Part shown: piece by piece, positions 25,230-33,636 of the stretch
How the letters are laid out: every line of letters starts with the position of its first letter
Numbering within the stretch: position 1 is the first letter of the stretch
Translations under genes and position numbers: made by a program
The notes under the pieces: model-generated
What the model saw: only the letters and a program-made list of their open reading frames with translations
The model's database searches: none
What the model was told of the DNA's origin: nothing
Assembly (NCBI GenBank): GCA_035280425.1
Contig: DATEFW010000007.1
Location: 186,001-250,000, forward strand
Length of the DNA stretch: 64,000 nt
Origin: QHXW01 sp035280425
Lineage (GTDB): Bacteria; Acidobacteriota; Terriglobia; Bryobacterales; Bryobacteraceae
Reading direction: 5' to 3'

Positions 25230-26492
25230 CTAGCGGATCAGGTTCATGGTGTCCTGGCTCAGCTGGTCGGCAGTATTGACGACTTTGCCGTTGGCCTCGT
25301 AACCGCGCTGGTACACGATCATGTTGGTGAATTCCTGCGCGATATCGACCGTGGAAGCTTCGAGCTGGCCGCCCAGGATCCTGCCGCGGCCGCCGGTGTT
25401 GGGGACGCCGATGGCCGGCAGGGCCGTCAGCGAGCTGGCTTCGTAGTTGTTGTTGCCGACAGCGATGAGCGTGTCGGGGTTGCGCACCGAGGCCATGGCC
25501 ACCTGGCCCACCACGGTCTGCTGGCCGTTCGAATACTGGGCCAGAATCTGGCCGCCGTCAGACAGGCCCACGCGCACCAGTTGCGCGGCCGGGCGGCCGT
25601 CCTGTGCGTCGGCTGATACCGCGGAAAGCTGGGCAAACTGCGTGAGACGGGGCTGCTGGTTCGAATCGTAAAGATTCCAGTTGACGTTCAGATCGGCGGC
25701 GCCGTCGGTGAGACCCGCGGCGCTGATGGCGATGGGGCCGGAGGCGGCCGGCGGCGTGGTGAGAATTCCGGATGAATCGAAATTGATGGTGCCGGTGGTC
25801 AGCACGGTGGGAGTTCCCGGAGTGCCGGCCGTGAGATCTTCACCGGGAATCGAGACCGAGTAATCCCAGGCGCCGCCGCCGGTTTTGGTGAACGTGACGG
25901 TCACCACGTGCGAGGTGCCGAGCGAATCGATGACCTGGATGGGCGTGGAGAAGGTGGCGTCGGTCGAGCCGACCGCCGCCGCGGCGTTCAGGTTCATGTC
26001 GAGAGAAAATTCGGTGGTGGTCAGGGGCGCCTGCAGGGTGCCTACCGGCACCGTTATGCTGCCGATCGGCCCGTTGGTGTTGAGCACGCCGTTGACCTGC
26101 GTCCAGCCCTGCACGGCATTGCCGGAAGCCGAGAGCAGGTGGCCAGTGGCGTCGACCCGAAAGTTGCCCGCCCGGCTGAACAGTTGGGCTCCGGCAGAAT
26201 CGCCCAGCACGAAAAACCCGTCGCCCTGGATGGCCGCATCCAGCACGCCGGAGCTTGACTGTAGGGCCCCCTGCGTGAATTCCCGGGTGGTCAGCGGAAC
26301 GCCGGTACCGAAACCAACCTGCGTTTCGCCCAGGCCCGCGCCCAGCGACTCGGTGACCAGATCCTGAAACGAGATCACGCTGGCTTTGAAGCCGGTGGTG
26401 CTCAGGTTGGCCAGATTGTTCCCCACTACATCGATGGCGGTGGTGTTGGCCTTCAGTGCGGATAAGGCTGCGGAAAACGAAGTAAATGGCAT
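25230..26492 (-). CDS. flgE: Flagellar hook protein FlgE
   Basis: FlgE polymerises into the hook. The 420-residue protein begins MPFTSFSAALSALKANTTAI and has the rod-type motif VVGNNLANLSTTGFKASVIS, then the C-terminal MIVYQRGYEANGKVVNTADQ. The middle domain is moderately sized. A good AGGAGA sequence lies 6 to 7 bases before the ATG. It follows flgD by 34 bases. Confidence 0.95.
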   Translation of the reverse strand: MPFTSFSAALSALKANTTAIDVVGNNLANLSTTGFKASVISFQDLVTESLGAGLGETQVGFGTGVPLTTREFTQGALQSSSGVLDAAIQGDGFFVLGDSAGAQLFSRAGNFRVDATGHLLSASGNAVQGWTQVNGVLNTNGPIGSITVPVGTLQAPLTTTEFSLDMNLNAAAAVGSTDATFSTPIQVIDSLGTSHVVTVTFTKTGGGAWDYSVSIPGEDLTAGTPGTPTVLTTGTINFDSSGILTTPPAASGPIAISAAGLTDGAADLNVNWNLYDSNQQPRLTQFAQLSAVSADAQDGRPAAQLVRVGLSDGGQILAQYSNGQQTVVGQVAMASVRNPDTLIAVGNNNYEASSLTALPAIGVPNTGGRGRILGGQLEASTVDIAQEFTNMIVYQRGYEANGKVVNTADQLSQDTMNLIR

Positions 26493-26526
26493 GTAGTCTC
26501 CTGATTTTTTCGATGTCTGGTTCTAA

Positions 26527-26838
26527 TTACGGCGCCGGCGTAACGGGCGCAGCCGTATTCTGCTTGATGGCGTCCAGATCCTGCCGCATGGCGATGGACT
26601 GCTCGAGCTGGCTGAACTGCGCCAGTTGCGCGACAAACTGCGTCGGGTCCGAAGGATTGGTCGGGTCCTGGTTCTTGAGCTGGGCGACCAGCAGTTTTAA
26701 AAATGCCTGCTCGTTGGCCAGCGGGTCGGTGGACGCGCCGGCCGAACTCGCGGTGGTCGGGCTGGCTCCCGCGGATGTGGCGGCGCCGGTGGGGGGATCA
26801 GTAAACGCAGAGGTCGAAATACTGGTAGTGGTGGTCAT
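26527..26838 (-). CDS. flgD: Hook assembly protein FlgD, short form
   Basis: FlgD caps the growing hook. The conserved N-terminal motif is present (FLKLLVAQLKNQDPTNPSDP followed by QFVAQLAQFSQLEQS). At 103 residues, however, the protein consists only of a low-complexity leader and this motif; the Ig-like and Tudor-like C-terminal domains of typical FlgD (about 220 residues) are missing. The reading frame ends in a clean stop and the next gene follows normally, so it is a naturally short form rather than an evident frameshift. It overlaps fliK by 4 bases. Confidence 0.88.
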   Translation of the reverse strand: MTTTTSISTSAFTDPPTGAATSAGASPTTASSAGASTDPLANEQAFLKLLVAQLKNQDPTNPSDPTQFVAQLAQFSQLEQSIAMRQDLDAIKQNTAAPVTPAP

Positions 26839-28691
26839 CGAGTTTCACTCCTGTCGTTGGCTCGCAAGAATGCTTTCAGCCATTCCGGCCGTGGCTTGCC
26901 GGACTGTTGTTGGCGAGACTGCTGGCCGCCTGGTTCCTGCTGTTTTCCCTGCCCCGGGTGGCCGGGATTCGCGCTGGCCGGATTGTTTTTTTCCGAAACC
27001 GGCTCGGGGCGCCAGATTTCGTTCGAAAAACCGCGTCCGGAAAGTTTTTCGGCGAGGTCGGAAAGGCCGGAGCGCATCGACTGCGCGAGTTCGGCGTCGG
27101 CTGAGCGCACCGCCACCCGCACTTCGCCCGCGCGCTCGATCATCCGTACCTCGACCCCGGCTTTTTCATCGCCGGCGAGGCGCAGCCGGATGTCGCGCGC
27201 GGCCTGCGGCAAGGCGGAGGGCGCGGGCTCAGGGTGCTCGCTGGCGCGCGCCGGCGCAGGCGGCGGTGTGAAGGGCGCGCGCGGTTCGGCGTGCGCGGGC
27301 TCCGGGGATGCGGCGTATGCCGTGGCAGCGACGCGGTTGGGGATCTGCGCGGAAGAAGGTTCGGGCGGCTGCCTCTTCTCTACGAAACTTTGCTCGGAAC
27401 TCAAGCGAGCAGCGGCGGGCGAATCGGGTTCGTTCGATGCAAGGCGCGCCGCGTTCGCGGTGTGCCGCACGGTTTCCGGGGGTGCGGTCAGCGTCGCGCC
27501 GGCCGCCACCTTTCCCTCGGGCGGCACGCCGTTGCGGGCGGTTGAAGAATCGGCACCTGCGGCAGGCACACTCCCTGCGGCCGGCAGCCGCTGCTCTAGC
27601 GTCTGATTCATAACAACGGCCGGGGAGGCGGCCGGGTGGTTGATGTCGTCAGGTTTGCCGGAGGAGTTGACTGGTGCAAGCCGCACCGCAAAAACCAAGG
27701 GCGCTTCCGGCACCGGACTCGCGTGCGCTTGGATGGCGACCGCAGGCGGCGTGGCTGGCGCGAACGGCTTGGAGGCTGCGGCATTGCCGGGCGCGGGGCG
27801 GTCCGGCCGTGTCGACGATTGCGGAGGCGGAACGGGGCCATCGCCCGCGGCCACGTCGCCCTGAGGCAGGATCCAGCCATCCGTCACCGGAAGCTTTGCC
27901 AGCATAGCGGTGGACGCAGGGGCCTCTAAGAACTCCGGCGCGGTTACATTCCCGGTTATTTTCTCGGCTCTTTTGACCTCTGTTTTCACCTCGGGCGAGC
28001 GTGGCGCCGGCCCGGTGGCCACCGGCATTTGCGGCATTGGCGGCGTTGGGGCCACGGCGACGGCGCGCCAGTGGGTGATGGCAAAAGGCGGATCCGCTGC
28101 CGGCGGGCTCGCGCTCTGTTCGACAGACGGCGCCGGTTCGGTCTCAGCGGGCCGGACGTTCGGCTGGTCCGTTTCCGGAATCGCGGTCCGGGCTGCCGGC
28201 GGCGCGGGAACAGGAACAGCCGGCAAAACGGGCGGCGCCGGCGTCTGTGCGGCGGCCTTTTTCATTGCCGGCGCCCTGCGCCCGGCCGGATGAGATGGCT
28301 CGTTCTGGCGGCGGCCGGCTGGCGCCGGGAGTGCCTTGCCATGCGCCGCCGGGACGCTGTCAGCAGCCGTCCCGTTAGCAGCAGCCGTTGCGAATTCGAG
28401 TAGCACCGAAAAGTTTTCCGGGGTGCCGGATTTCACTTCAGGCAAGGCGGAAGTCGTATCGCCGGCGTGGTCGAAACCGGCAGCCGCATCGAAATTCTCG
28501 GGCTGAGCTGGCGTGCCGCCGGGAGCGGCAGCCGCCGCGGGCTGAATCTTTCGTGCCAGGATTTCCGGATCTTTTCCGGGCCGGTTATGGCCCGGCGAAG
28601 AGAAGGAGAGCGGAGCGGCGCTTGCCGGTTGACCGGCACTGCGGGCCATCGCATGGCCGGCGGGAATCGGGAGAGGCGCCGAGACGTTCAC
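26835..28691 (-). CDS. fliK: Flagellar hook-length control protein (FliK)
   Basis: FliK measures hook length and triggers the FlhB export switch. The 618-residue protein is mostly Pro/Ala-rich and disordered, as expected for a molecular ruler. A C-terminal Flg_hook domain follows at about residues 495-570 (IRLRLAGDEKAGVEVRMIER, then VRSADAELAQSMRSGLSDLA). It ends in a Gln/Arg-rich tail. It heads the minus-strand operon and has a consensus sigma-28 promoter upstream at 28823-28849. Confidence 0.85.
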   Translation of the reverse strand: MNVSAPLPIPAGHAMARSAGQPASAAPLSFSSPGHNRPGKDPEILARKIQPAAAAAPGGTPAQPENFDAAAGFDHAGDTTSALPEVKSGTPENFSVLLEFATAAANGTAADSVPAAHGKALPAPAGRRQNEPSHPAGRRAPAMKKAAAQTPAPPVLPAVPVPAPPAARTAIPETDQPNVRPAETEPAPSVEQSASPPAADPPFAITHWRAVAVAPTPPMPQMPVATGPAPRSPEVKTEVKRAEKITGNVTAPEFLEAPASTAMLAKLPVTDGWILPQGDVAAGDGPVPPPQSSTRPDRPAPGNAAASKPFAPATPPAVAIQAHASPVPEAPLVFAVRLAPVNSSGKPDDINHPAASPAVVMNQTLEQRLPAAGSVPAAGADSSTARNGVPPEGKVAAGATLTAPPETVRHTANAARLASNEPDSPAAARLSSEQSFVEKRQPPEPSSAQIPNRVAATAYAASPEPAHAEPRAPFTPPPAPARASEHPEPAPSALPQAARDIRLRLAGDEKAGVEVRMIERAGEVRVAVRSADAELAQSMRSGLSDLAEKLSGRGFSNEIWRPEPVSEKNNPASANPGHPGQGKQQEPGGQQSRQQQSGKPRPEWLKAFLRANDRSETR

Positions 28692-28717
28692 GCAGGGGGT
28701 ATTGCAGATAGCTGGCC

Positions 28718-28738
28718 AAAGGGGGCGGGCCCCTTTTT
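28718..28738 (+). terminator. Hairpin with T-run (terminator-like on the plus strand)
   Basis: AAAGGGG and CCCCTTT form a 7-pair stem around the loop GCGGG, followed by two more T and CATT. On the plus strand this has the form of an intrinsic terminator. It lies in the fliK leader, between the sigma-28 promoter and the fliK start, so on the minus strand it would be a leader hairpin without a U-run. No plus-strand gene ends here. Confidence 0.45.
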
Positions 28739-28822
28739 CATTCGGTTACACGCGGACGCGAGCGCCAAAAACATGGCGATCGCGGCGGAGCGGCAGGATC
28801 TTGGCGCCTCCCTCTATCCGTC

Positions 28823-28849
28823 TTATCGGCGCGCGCTCGTGAATTTTTA
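28823..28849 (-). promoter_or_regulatory. Consensus sigma-28 (FliA) promoter for the fliK-flgD-flgE operon
   Basis: On the minus strand the sequence is TAAA, exactly 15 bases, then GCCGATAA. This equals the sigma-28 consensus in every conserved base and in the spacing. It lies in the divergent gap between fliK and flgF, about 130 bases before the fliK ATG. It places the hook operon, and perhaps the export genes behind it, under FliA control. Confidence 0.85.
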
Positions 28850-28912
28850 GAAACTTAGCAGCGCCCGGCCGTTCGGCGGAAGGCGTGCTGTGGAAAGCCG
28901 CGGGGCATCACC

Positions 28913-29644
28913 ATGGACCCACTCACCATTTCGGCCGCGAGCGGATTGCGATCCCGCATGGAGTCGCTCGATATGCTGGCCAATAATATCGCCAACGGCT
29001 CGACCGGCGGGTATAAAGCGGATCGCGAATTCTACAGTCTTTATGTAGCGCCCGAAGCCGCGGGCTCGATCCCGGAACCCGACACCCTGCCGGTGATCGA
29101 GCGGCCCTGGACGGATTTCTCGCAGGGCGAGCTGCGCACCACCAACAACCCGCTGGATTTCGCGCTCACGGGCAAAGGATTTTTCGCCGTCAACAGTCCC
29201 GCCGGCCCGCTTTACACACGCGACGGCAATTTCCGGATCTCACCCGCGGGCCAGCTGGTCACCACGCAAGGCAATGCGGTTCGCGCCGCAGGCGGCGGTG
29301 TATTGAACCTGTCGCAAAGCTCGCCGGTCGAAGTTTTAGCGGACGGCACGGTGCGCCAGCAGGGGCAGACGGTCGGGCAGATGGAAATCGTGGATTTTGC
29401 CGATGCCTCCGCTCTGGCCAAGCAAGGTCATAACTATTTTCAACTGACCGATCCGAAAGTGAAGCCGGTGCGGGCCGCGGGAGCCGCGGTCGAACAGGGC
29501 AAGCTCGAAAACTCGAACGCTTCGAGCGCGGAAGCCGCGGTGCGCCTGGTCTCGGTGATCCGGCAGTTCGAGATGCTGCAGAAGGCCGTGAGCCTGGGCG
29601 CGGAGATGAACCGCCAGGCTCTCGAGGAAGTCGCCAAAGTATGA
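28913..29644 (+). CDS. flgF: Flagellar proximal rod protein FlgF
   Basis: FlgF forms part of the proximal rod. Its 243 residues begin with the rod-type signature (ISAASGLRSRMESLDMLANN then IANGSTGGYKADREFYSLY) and end with VSVIRQFEMLQKAVSLGAEM. It starts the plus-strand half of the locus and is followed by flgG after 28 bases. Confidence 0.92.
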   Translation: MDPLTISAASGLRSRMESLDMLANNIANGSTGGYKADREFYSLYVAPEAAGSIPEPDTLPVIERPWTDFSQGELRTTNNPLDFALTGKGFFAVNSPAGPLYTRDGNFRISPAGQLVTTQGNAVRAAGGGVLNLSQSSPVEVLADGTVRQQGQTVGQMEIVDFADASALAKQGHNYFQLTDPKVKPVRAAGAAVEQGKLENSNASSAEAAVRLVSVIRQFEMLQKAVSLGAEMNRQALEEVAKV

Positions 29645-29672
29645 GTTTGGAGCATCGACATCAGGAGGTCGT

Positions 29673-30464
29673 ATGATTCGCGCATTGTACAGCGCCGCCA
29701 GCGGAATGACGGCACAGCAGTTGAACGTCGACAACATCGCCAACAACCTGGCCAACGCCAACACCACCGGCTACAAGATGCGGCGCGCCCAGTTTCAGGA
29801 TCTGCTTTATCAGAACATGGTCCAGCCGGGCACGTCGGCCGGCCAGCAGACCGTGGTGCCGACCGGACTGCAGGTAGGCCTCGGCACGCGCACGTCGTCG
29901 AACGAGATCATCTTCACGCAGGGCAGCTTCGTGCAGTCCGACAACCCGCTCGACCTGGTGATCCAGGGCAAAGGGTTTTTCCAGGTCCGCCGGCCCTCGG
30001 GCGATCTGGCTTACACGCGCGCCGGCGGGTTTCATCTGGACCGGGACGGCAACATCGTGACTTCCGACGGCGATCCGATCGAGCCGCAGATCACGCTCCC
30101 GCCCGACGCCCAGAACATCTCCATCGCGACCGATGGAACCGTCAGCTATTCGCAGCCGGGACAAACGGCGGCGCAGCTGGGCGGGCAGATCCAGCTCGCC
30201 AATTTTGCCAATCCTGCGGGGCTGAACAGCATCGGACGGAATCTCTATCTGCCGACCGACGCCTCGGGCGACCCGACGGTGGGCAATCCGGGCGGGCAGG
30301 AAGGCTTAGGCACCCTGCTCCAGGGCTACACCGAGCAGTCCAACGTCAGCGTGGTCGAAGAATTCATCAATCTGATCCTGGCGCAGCGCGGCTATGAGGC
30401 CAACACCAAAGTCGTGCAGGCGGCCAACGAAATGTACCAGCAGATCAACAATCTGAACCGATGA
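29673..30464 (+). CDS. flgG: Flagellar distal rod protein FlgG
   Basis: FlgG builds the distal rod. The 263-residue protein has MIRALYSAASGMTAQQLNVD, NIANNLANANTTGYKMRRAQ and the C-terminal LILAQRGYEANTKVVQAANE, all diagnostic. An AGGAGG ribosome site sits 7 bases before the ATG. It overlaps flgA by 4 bases. Confidence 0.97.
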   Translation: MIRALYSAASGMTAQQLNVDNIANNLANANTTGYKMRRAQFQDLLYQNMVQPGTSAGQQTVVPTGLQVGLGTRTSSNEIIFTQGSFVQSDNPLDLVIQGKGFFQVRRPSGDLAYTRAGGFHLDRDGNIVTSDGDPIEPQITLPPDAQNISIATDGTVSYSQPGQTAAQLGGQIQLANFANPAGLNSIGRNLYLPTDASGDPTVGNPGGQEGLGTLLQGYTEQSNVSVVEEFINLILAQRGYEANTKVVQAANEMYQQINNLNR

Positions 30465-31363
30465 AAACCGGCGTGTTGTGGCTCGCGGCCGCGCTCGGAA
30501 CCGCGCTTGCCGCGTGCATTCCGGTCGAGGACGATCGCATCCTGGCGCGCGATCTGGCAGTTGCGGAGCCCCAATTTCTGGCCATTGCTCCCGATACTCC
30601 ACTCGGCTATGCGCCTGCGCCGGGAGTGAGGCGGGTATTGCTGCCCGGGGAGCTCGCACGCTTCGCCGCGCGCTTTCATCTCCAGCCGGATCCTCTGCGG
30701 GAAGTGTGCGTCGAGCGACCGATGGAAGAACTGACGCGCGATCGCCTCCTCGAGGCGCTGGCCGCAGCCGCCCCGGGTGTCACCGTCGATCTGGCCGACT
30801 TCAGCCGGTACAGCGTCCCGAAGGGCGAGATCACTTTTCCGCTCGCCGGTCTTTCGCGCCCGGCCGATCCGGCGCAGCCCGCATTGTGGAAAGGCGCCGT
30901 GAAATACGGCAGAAATCACGGTTTTGCCATCTGGGTTCGCGCGCGGCTCTCCATCCCGATCGAGCGCGTGATGGCGATTCGCGCCTTGCCCGCAGGCCAT
31001 GCCATCCAGCCGGACAGCGTGCGCGTCGAGAAAGCCGCGGCTTTCCCGTTCGGCAGGCAGCCGGCAGCGCACGTGGACGAGGTCACTAGCCGGATCCCGC
31101 GCCGCCCGATTGCGGCCGGAGACGCGATCTTTGCATATCTTTTGGATGCCCCCAGGGAAGTGAATGCCGGAGACCGGGTGAACGTCGAGGTCGCAAGCGG
31201 CCAGGCGCATGTTTCGCTCGATGGCCGGGCCGAAGGCGCCGGACGGCGCGGGGATGTGATTTCCGTTCGCAACCCGGCATCCGGGCGGATGTTTCGCGCC
31301 ACCGTCGAGCGCGCGGGAACGGTCGCGGTGCGCTTGAACCCGCCGGCCACAGGAGAGAAATGA
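30461..31363 (+). CDS. flgA: Flagellar P-ring assembly chaperone FlgA
   Basis: FlgA is a periplasmic chaperone for the P-ring protein FlgI. Its 300 residues start with a signal peptide ending ALAAC, followed by CIPVEDDRILARDLA, typical of FlgA. The C-terminal SAF-like domain includes RVMAIRALPAGHAIQPDSVR and IAAGDAIFAYLLDAPREVNA. The LAAC sequence also satisfies a lipobox, so it may be a lipoprotein. It is followed 1 base later by flgH. Confidence 0.88.
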   Translation: MKTGVLWLAAALGTALAACIPVEDDRILARDLAVAEPQFLAIAPDTPLGYAPAPGVRRVLLPGELARFAARFHLQPDPLREVCVERPMEELTRDRLLEALAAAAPGVTVDLADFSRYSVPKGEITFPLAGLSRPADPAQPALWKGAVKYGRNHGFAIWVRARLSIPIERVMAIRALPAGHAIQPDSVRVEKAAAFPFGRQPAAHVDEVTSRIPRRPIAAGDAIFAYLLDAPREVNAGDRVNVEVASGQAHVSLDGRAEGAGRRGDVISVRNPASGRMFRATVERAGTVAVRLNPPATGEK

Positions 31364-31364
31364 G

Positions 31365-32060
31365 ATGAGAACTTGCATCGTGCTGCTGGCGATTGCGATG
31401 GCTGCGCAGGCCTCGGTCCGCCCGAAGAAGCTCGCGAAGGCTCAGGAACCGACCGCGCTCGACCGCTACATCGAGGAGGCCCTGCGCGGCGCGACTGCGG
31501 GAACAGCCGCGCAGTCCGGATCGATCTGGTCGCCGGGCGCGCCGCTGGTCGATCTCACGCGGGAATTACGGGCCAGCCGCGTGGACGACGTGGTGACCAT
31601 TCTGGTCGCCGAGAGCGCCTCGGCCGTCTCCAAGGGCGCAACCAAATCGGCGCGGGCGGCCAACGCCTCGGCTGCGATTAACGCTCTCGGCGGCACGGTA
31701 AAAGCCGGCGGGCCGTGGGCCAATCTGGCAAATCTATCGGGGAAAAATGCACTCGACGGCTCGGCAACTACGAGCCGCGATATGACGCTCACGACCACGC
31801 TCACGGCGCGGGTGACGCATGTGCTGCCCAATGGCTTTCTGGTGGTGGAAGGTTCCAAGGACATACAGGTCAACTCCGAGCATCAGCAGGTGGTGGTGCG
31901 GGGCGTGGTGCGGCCTACGGACCTCTCGCCCGCCAACGTGGTGCGCTCAGATCATATTGGCCAGATGGAGATCAGGCTGAACGGCAAGGGAGTGGTCGGA
32001 GATGCGATCCGCCGGCCCTTCATCCTGTACCGGCTATTGCTGGGTTTATTGCCCTTCTGA
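31365..32060 (+). CDS. flgH: Flagellar L-ring protein FlgH
   Basis: FlgH forms the outer-membrane ring around the rod. The core is clear: GSIWSPGAPLVDLTRELRAS, RVDDVVTILVAESASAVSKG and LPNGFLVVEGSKDIQVNSEH. FlgH is normally a lipoprotein, but here the signal region MRTCIVLLAIAMAAQASVRP has no cysteine at the cleavage site, so lipid attachment seems impossible. The 231-residue length is ordinary. flgI follows after 7 bases. Confidence 0.93.
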   Translation: MRTCIVLLAIAMAAQASVRPKKLAKAQEPTALDRYIEEALRGATAGTAAQSGSIWSPGAPLVDLTRELRASRVDDVVTILVAESASAVSKGATKSARAANASAAINALGGTVKAGGPWANLANLSGKNALDGSATTSRDMTLTTTLTARVTHVLPNGFLVVEGSKDIQVNSEHQQVVVRGVVRPTDLSPANVVRSDHIGQMEIRLNGKGVVGDAIRRPFILYRLLLGLLPF

Positions 32061-32067
32061 GGAAATC

Positions 32068-33201
32068 ATGCGACGCACCGTCATCTCGATCATTCTGCTG
32101 GCAGCCTGGGGAAATTTGGAGCGGGCGGCGGCCGTTGCGCCCGGGCCTGGCGCCAGACCGGCTACCCGGCTCAAGGACCTGGTCACGCTTGAAGGCGTGC
32201 GCGACAACCAGCTCATCGGCTATGGGTTGGTGGTGGGGCTGGCGGGGACCGGCGATCGCCGGCAGACCGTGTTTTCCACCCAGAGTTTGACCAATATGCT
32301 GGAGCGCATGGGGGTCTCGGTGGCGGCGTCGGCCATCCGGGTCAACAATGTCGCGGCGGTCATGGTGACGGCCACGCTGCCGCCGTTTGCGAACCCCGGA
32401 TCGCGCATCGACGCGACGGCCTCTTCGATAGGCGATGCCTCCAACTTGCAGGGTGGCCTGCTGCTGATCACCGCTCTTAAGGGGGTGGACAGCCAGACCT
32501 ACGCGGTGGCGCAGGGGCCGGTTGTCACCGGCGGATTCGTAGCCGGCAAGGGTTCGACCAGCCAGACGGTGAATCATCCCACGGTCGGGCGCGTGCCCAA
32601 CGGGGCGATCGTCGAGCGCGGTTCGCCTTCAAAAACGCCCGGCTCGCAGGTCCGGCTCGAGCTGCGCGAGCAGGATTTCACGACCGCCGCACGCATCGCG
32701 GCGGCGGTGAACGAACGGTTCGCCGGCGGGACGGAGCCGGTGGCGCGCGCGGAAAACGCCGGGATGATTGCCGTGTCGGTGCCCAAGCCGTACGCCAGCC
32801 GGGCGACGGAGTTCATTGCGGAGCTGGAAAATCTGAGCGTCCCGGTCGACCGGCCGGCGCGCGTGGTGGTCAACGAGCGTACCGGCACCATCGTGATGGG
32901 CAAGGAAGTCCGCATCGGGCCGGTGGCGATTCTGCAGGGGAACCTGACGGTCGAAGTGCAGACCACGCTGGCGGTCTCGCAGCCGGCGCCGCTTTCCACG
33001 GGGACGACCGAAGTCGTGCCTCAGGTGGCAGTGGGGGTGAAGGAAGAAAAGGCGCGCAATGTGGTGCTCAAGCAGGGAGCCACGGTCGAGGAGCTGGTGC
33101 GCGCGCTCAACGCCATCGGCGCGACGGCGCGCGACGTAATCGCGATCCTGCAAAACCTGCGCGCCGCTGGTGCGCTCGAAGCCGAACTCGAGGTGATCTG
33201 A
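32068..33201 (+). CDS. flgI: Flagellar P-ring protein FlgI
   Basis: FlgI forms the periplasmic P-ring in the peptidoglycan layer. From the ATG at 32068 it is 377 residues with a signal peptide (MRRTVISIILLAAWGNLERA). Family stretches include RLKDLVTLEGVRDNQLIGYG, VVGLAGTGDRRQTVFSTQSL and RVVVNERTGTIVMGKEVRIG. An in-frame start at 32002 would overlap flgH by 59 bases and is less likely; TGAGGAAATC just before the ATG supplies a ribosome site. It overlaps flgJ by one base. Confidence 0.96.
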   Translation: MRRTVISIILLAAWGNLERAAAVAPGPGARPATRLKDLVTLEGVRDNQLIGYGLVVGLAGTGDRRQTVFSTQSLTNMLERMGVSVAASAIRVNNVAAVMVTATLPPFANPGSRIDATASSIGDASNLQGGLLLITALKGVDSQTYAVAQGPVVTGGFVAGKGSTSQTVNHPTVGRVPNGAIVERGSPSKTPGSQVRLELREQDFTTAARIAAAVNERFAGGTEPVARAENAGMIAVSVPKPYASRATEFIAELENLSVPVDRPARVVVNERTGTIVMGKEVRIGPVAILQGNLTVEVQTTLAVSQPAPLSTGTTEVVPQVAVGVKEEKARNVVLKQGATVEELVRALNAIGATARDVIAILQNLRAAGALEAELEVI

Positions 33202-33554
33202 TGGAGGGAATTTCCAGGGCAGGAGCTTTGCCGGTTCCTGCGGCGGCTCAAGCCAGGTCCAAGGACGATCCGGCAAAGGTCGAGCATGCGGCGCGCGAGT
33301 TTGAGTCGCTGCTCATCGCGCAGCTGCTTAAGTCCATGCGGGAAGCCGGTTCGGAAGGCTGGCTCGGGACGGGCTCGGACCAGGCGGGCGGGCACGCCAT
33401 GGAACTTGCCGAAGAGCAGCTGGCGCAGGCGGTGGCGCATCAGGGCGGGTTAGGCTTAGCGACGCTGGTCGTGGCGGGGCTGCATCGCGCGGCGGATGCC
33501 CGCGGCGCGGCAAAAGCCGACGCGTCACCGGCGGTTCAAAAAAACCTGCCGTAA
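33201..33554 (+). CDS. flgJ: Rod-binding protein, FlgJ N-terminal domain only
   Basis: The 117-residue protein matches the rod-cap half of FlgJ: KVEHAAREFESLLIAQLLKS then SDQAGGHAMELAEEQLAQAV. The muramidase domain that enteric FlgJ carries at its C-terminus is missing, as is common outside the gamma-proteobacteria. It must therefore depend on a separate peptidoglycan hydrolase, which is not seen in this window. The start codon overlaps the flgI stop. Confidence 0.88.
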   Translation: MEGISRAGALPVPAAAQARSKDDPAKVEHAAREFESLLIAQLLKSMREAGSEGWLGTGSDQAGGHAMELAEEQLAQAVAHQGGLGLATLVVAGLHRAADARGAAKADASPAVQKNLP

Positions 33555-33636
33555 AAGTTCCGGGCTGGAATGCAGCCGGTCAAAAAAAGGACGGGGTACG
33601 GCGCCCTCTGGAACCATCACCATCTGGACGGGCGAT

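Noticed and set aside
26835..28691. The 618-residue fliK frame as a possible chance frame because of its low complexity
   Set aside because: The C-terminal hook-length domain, the 4-base overlap with flgD and the consensus promoter upstream show that it is real.
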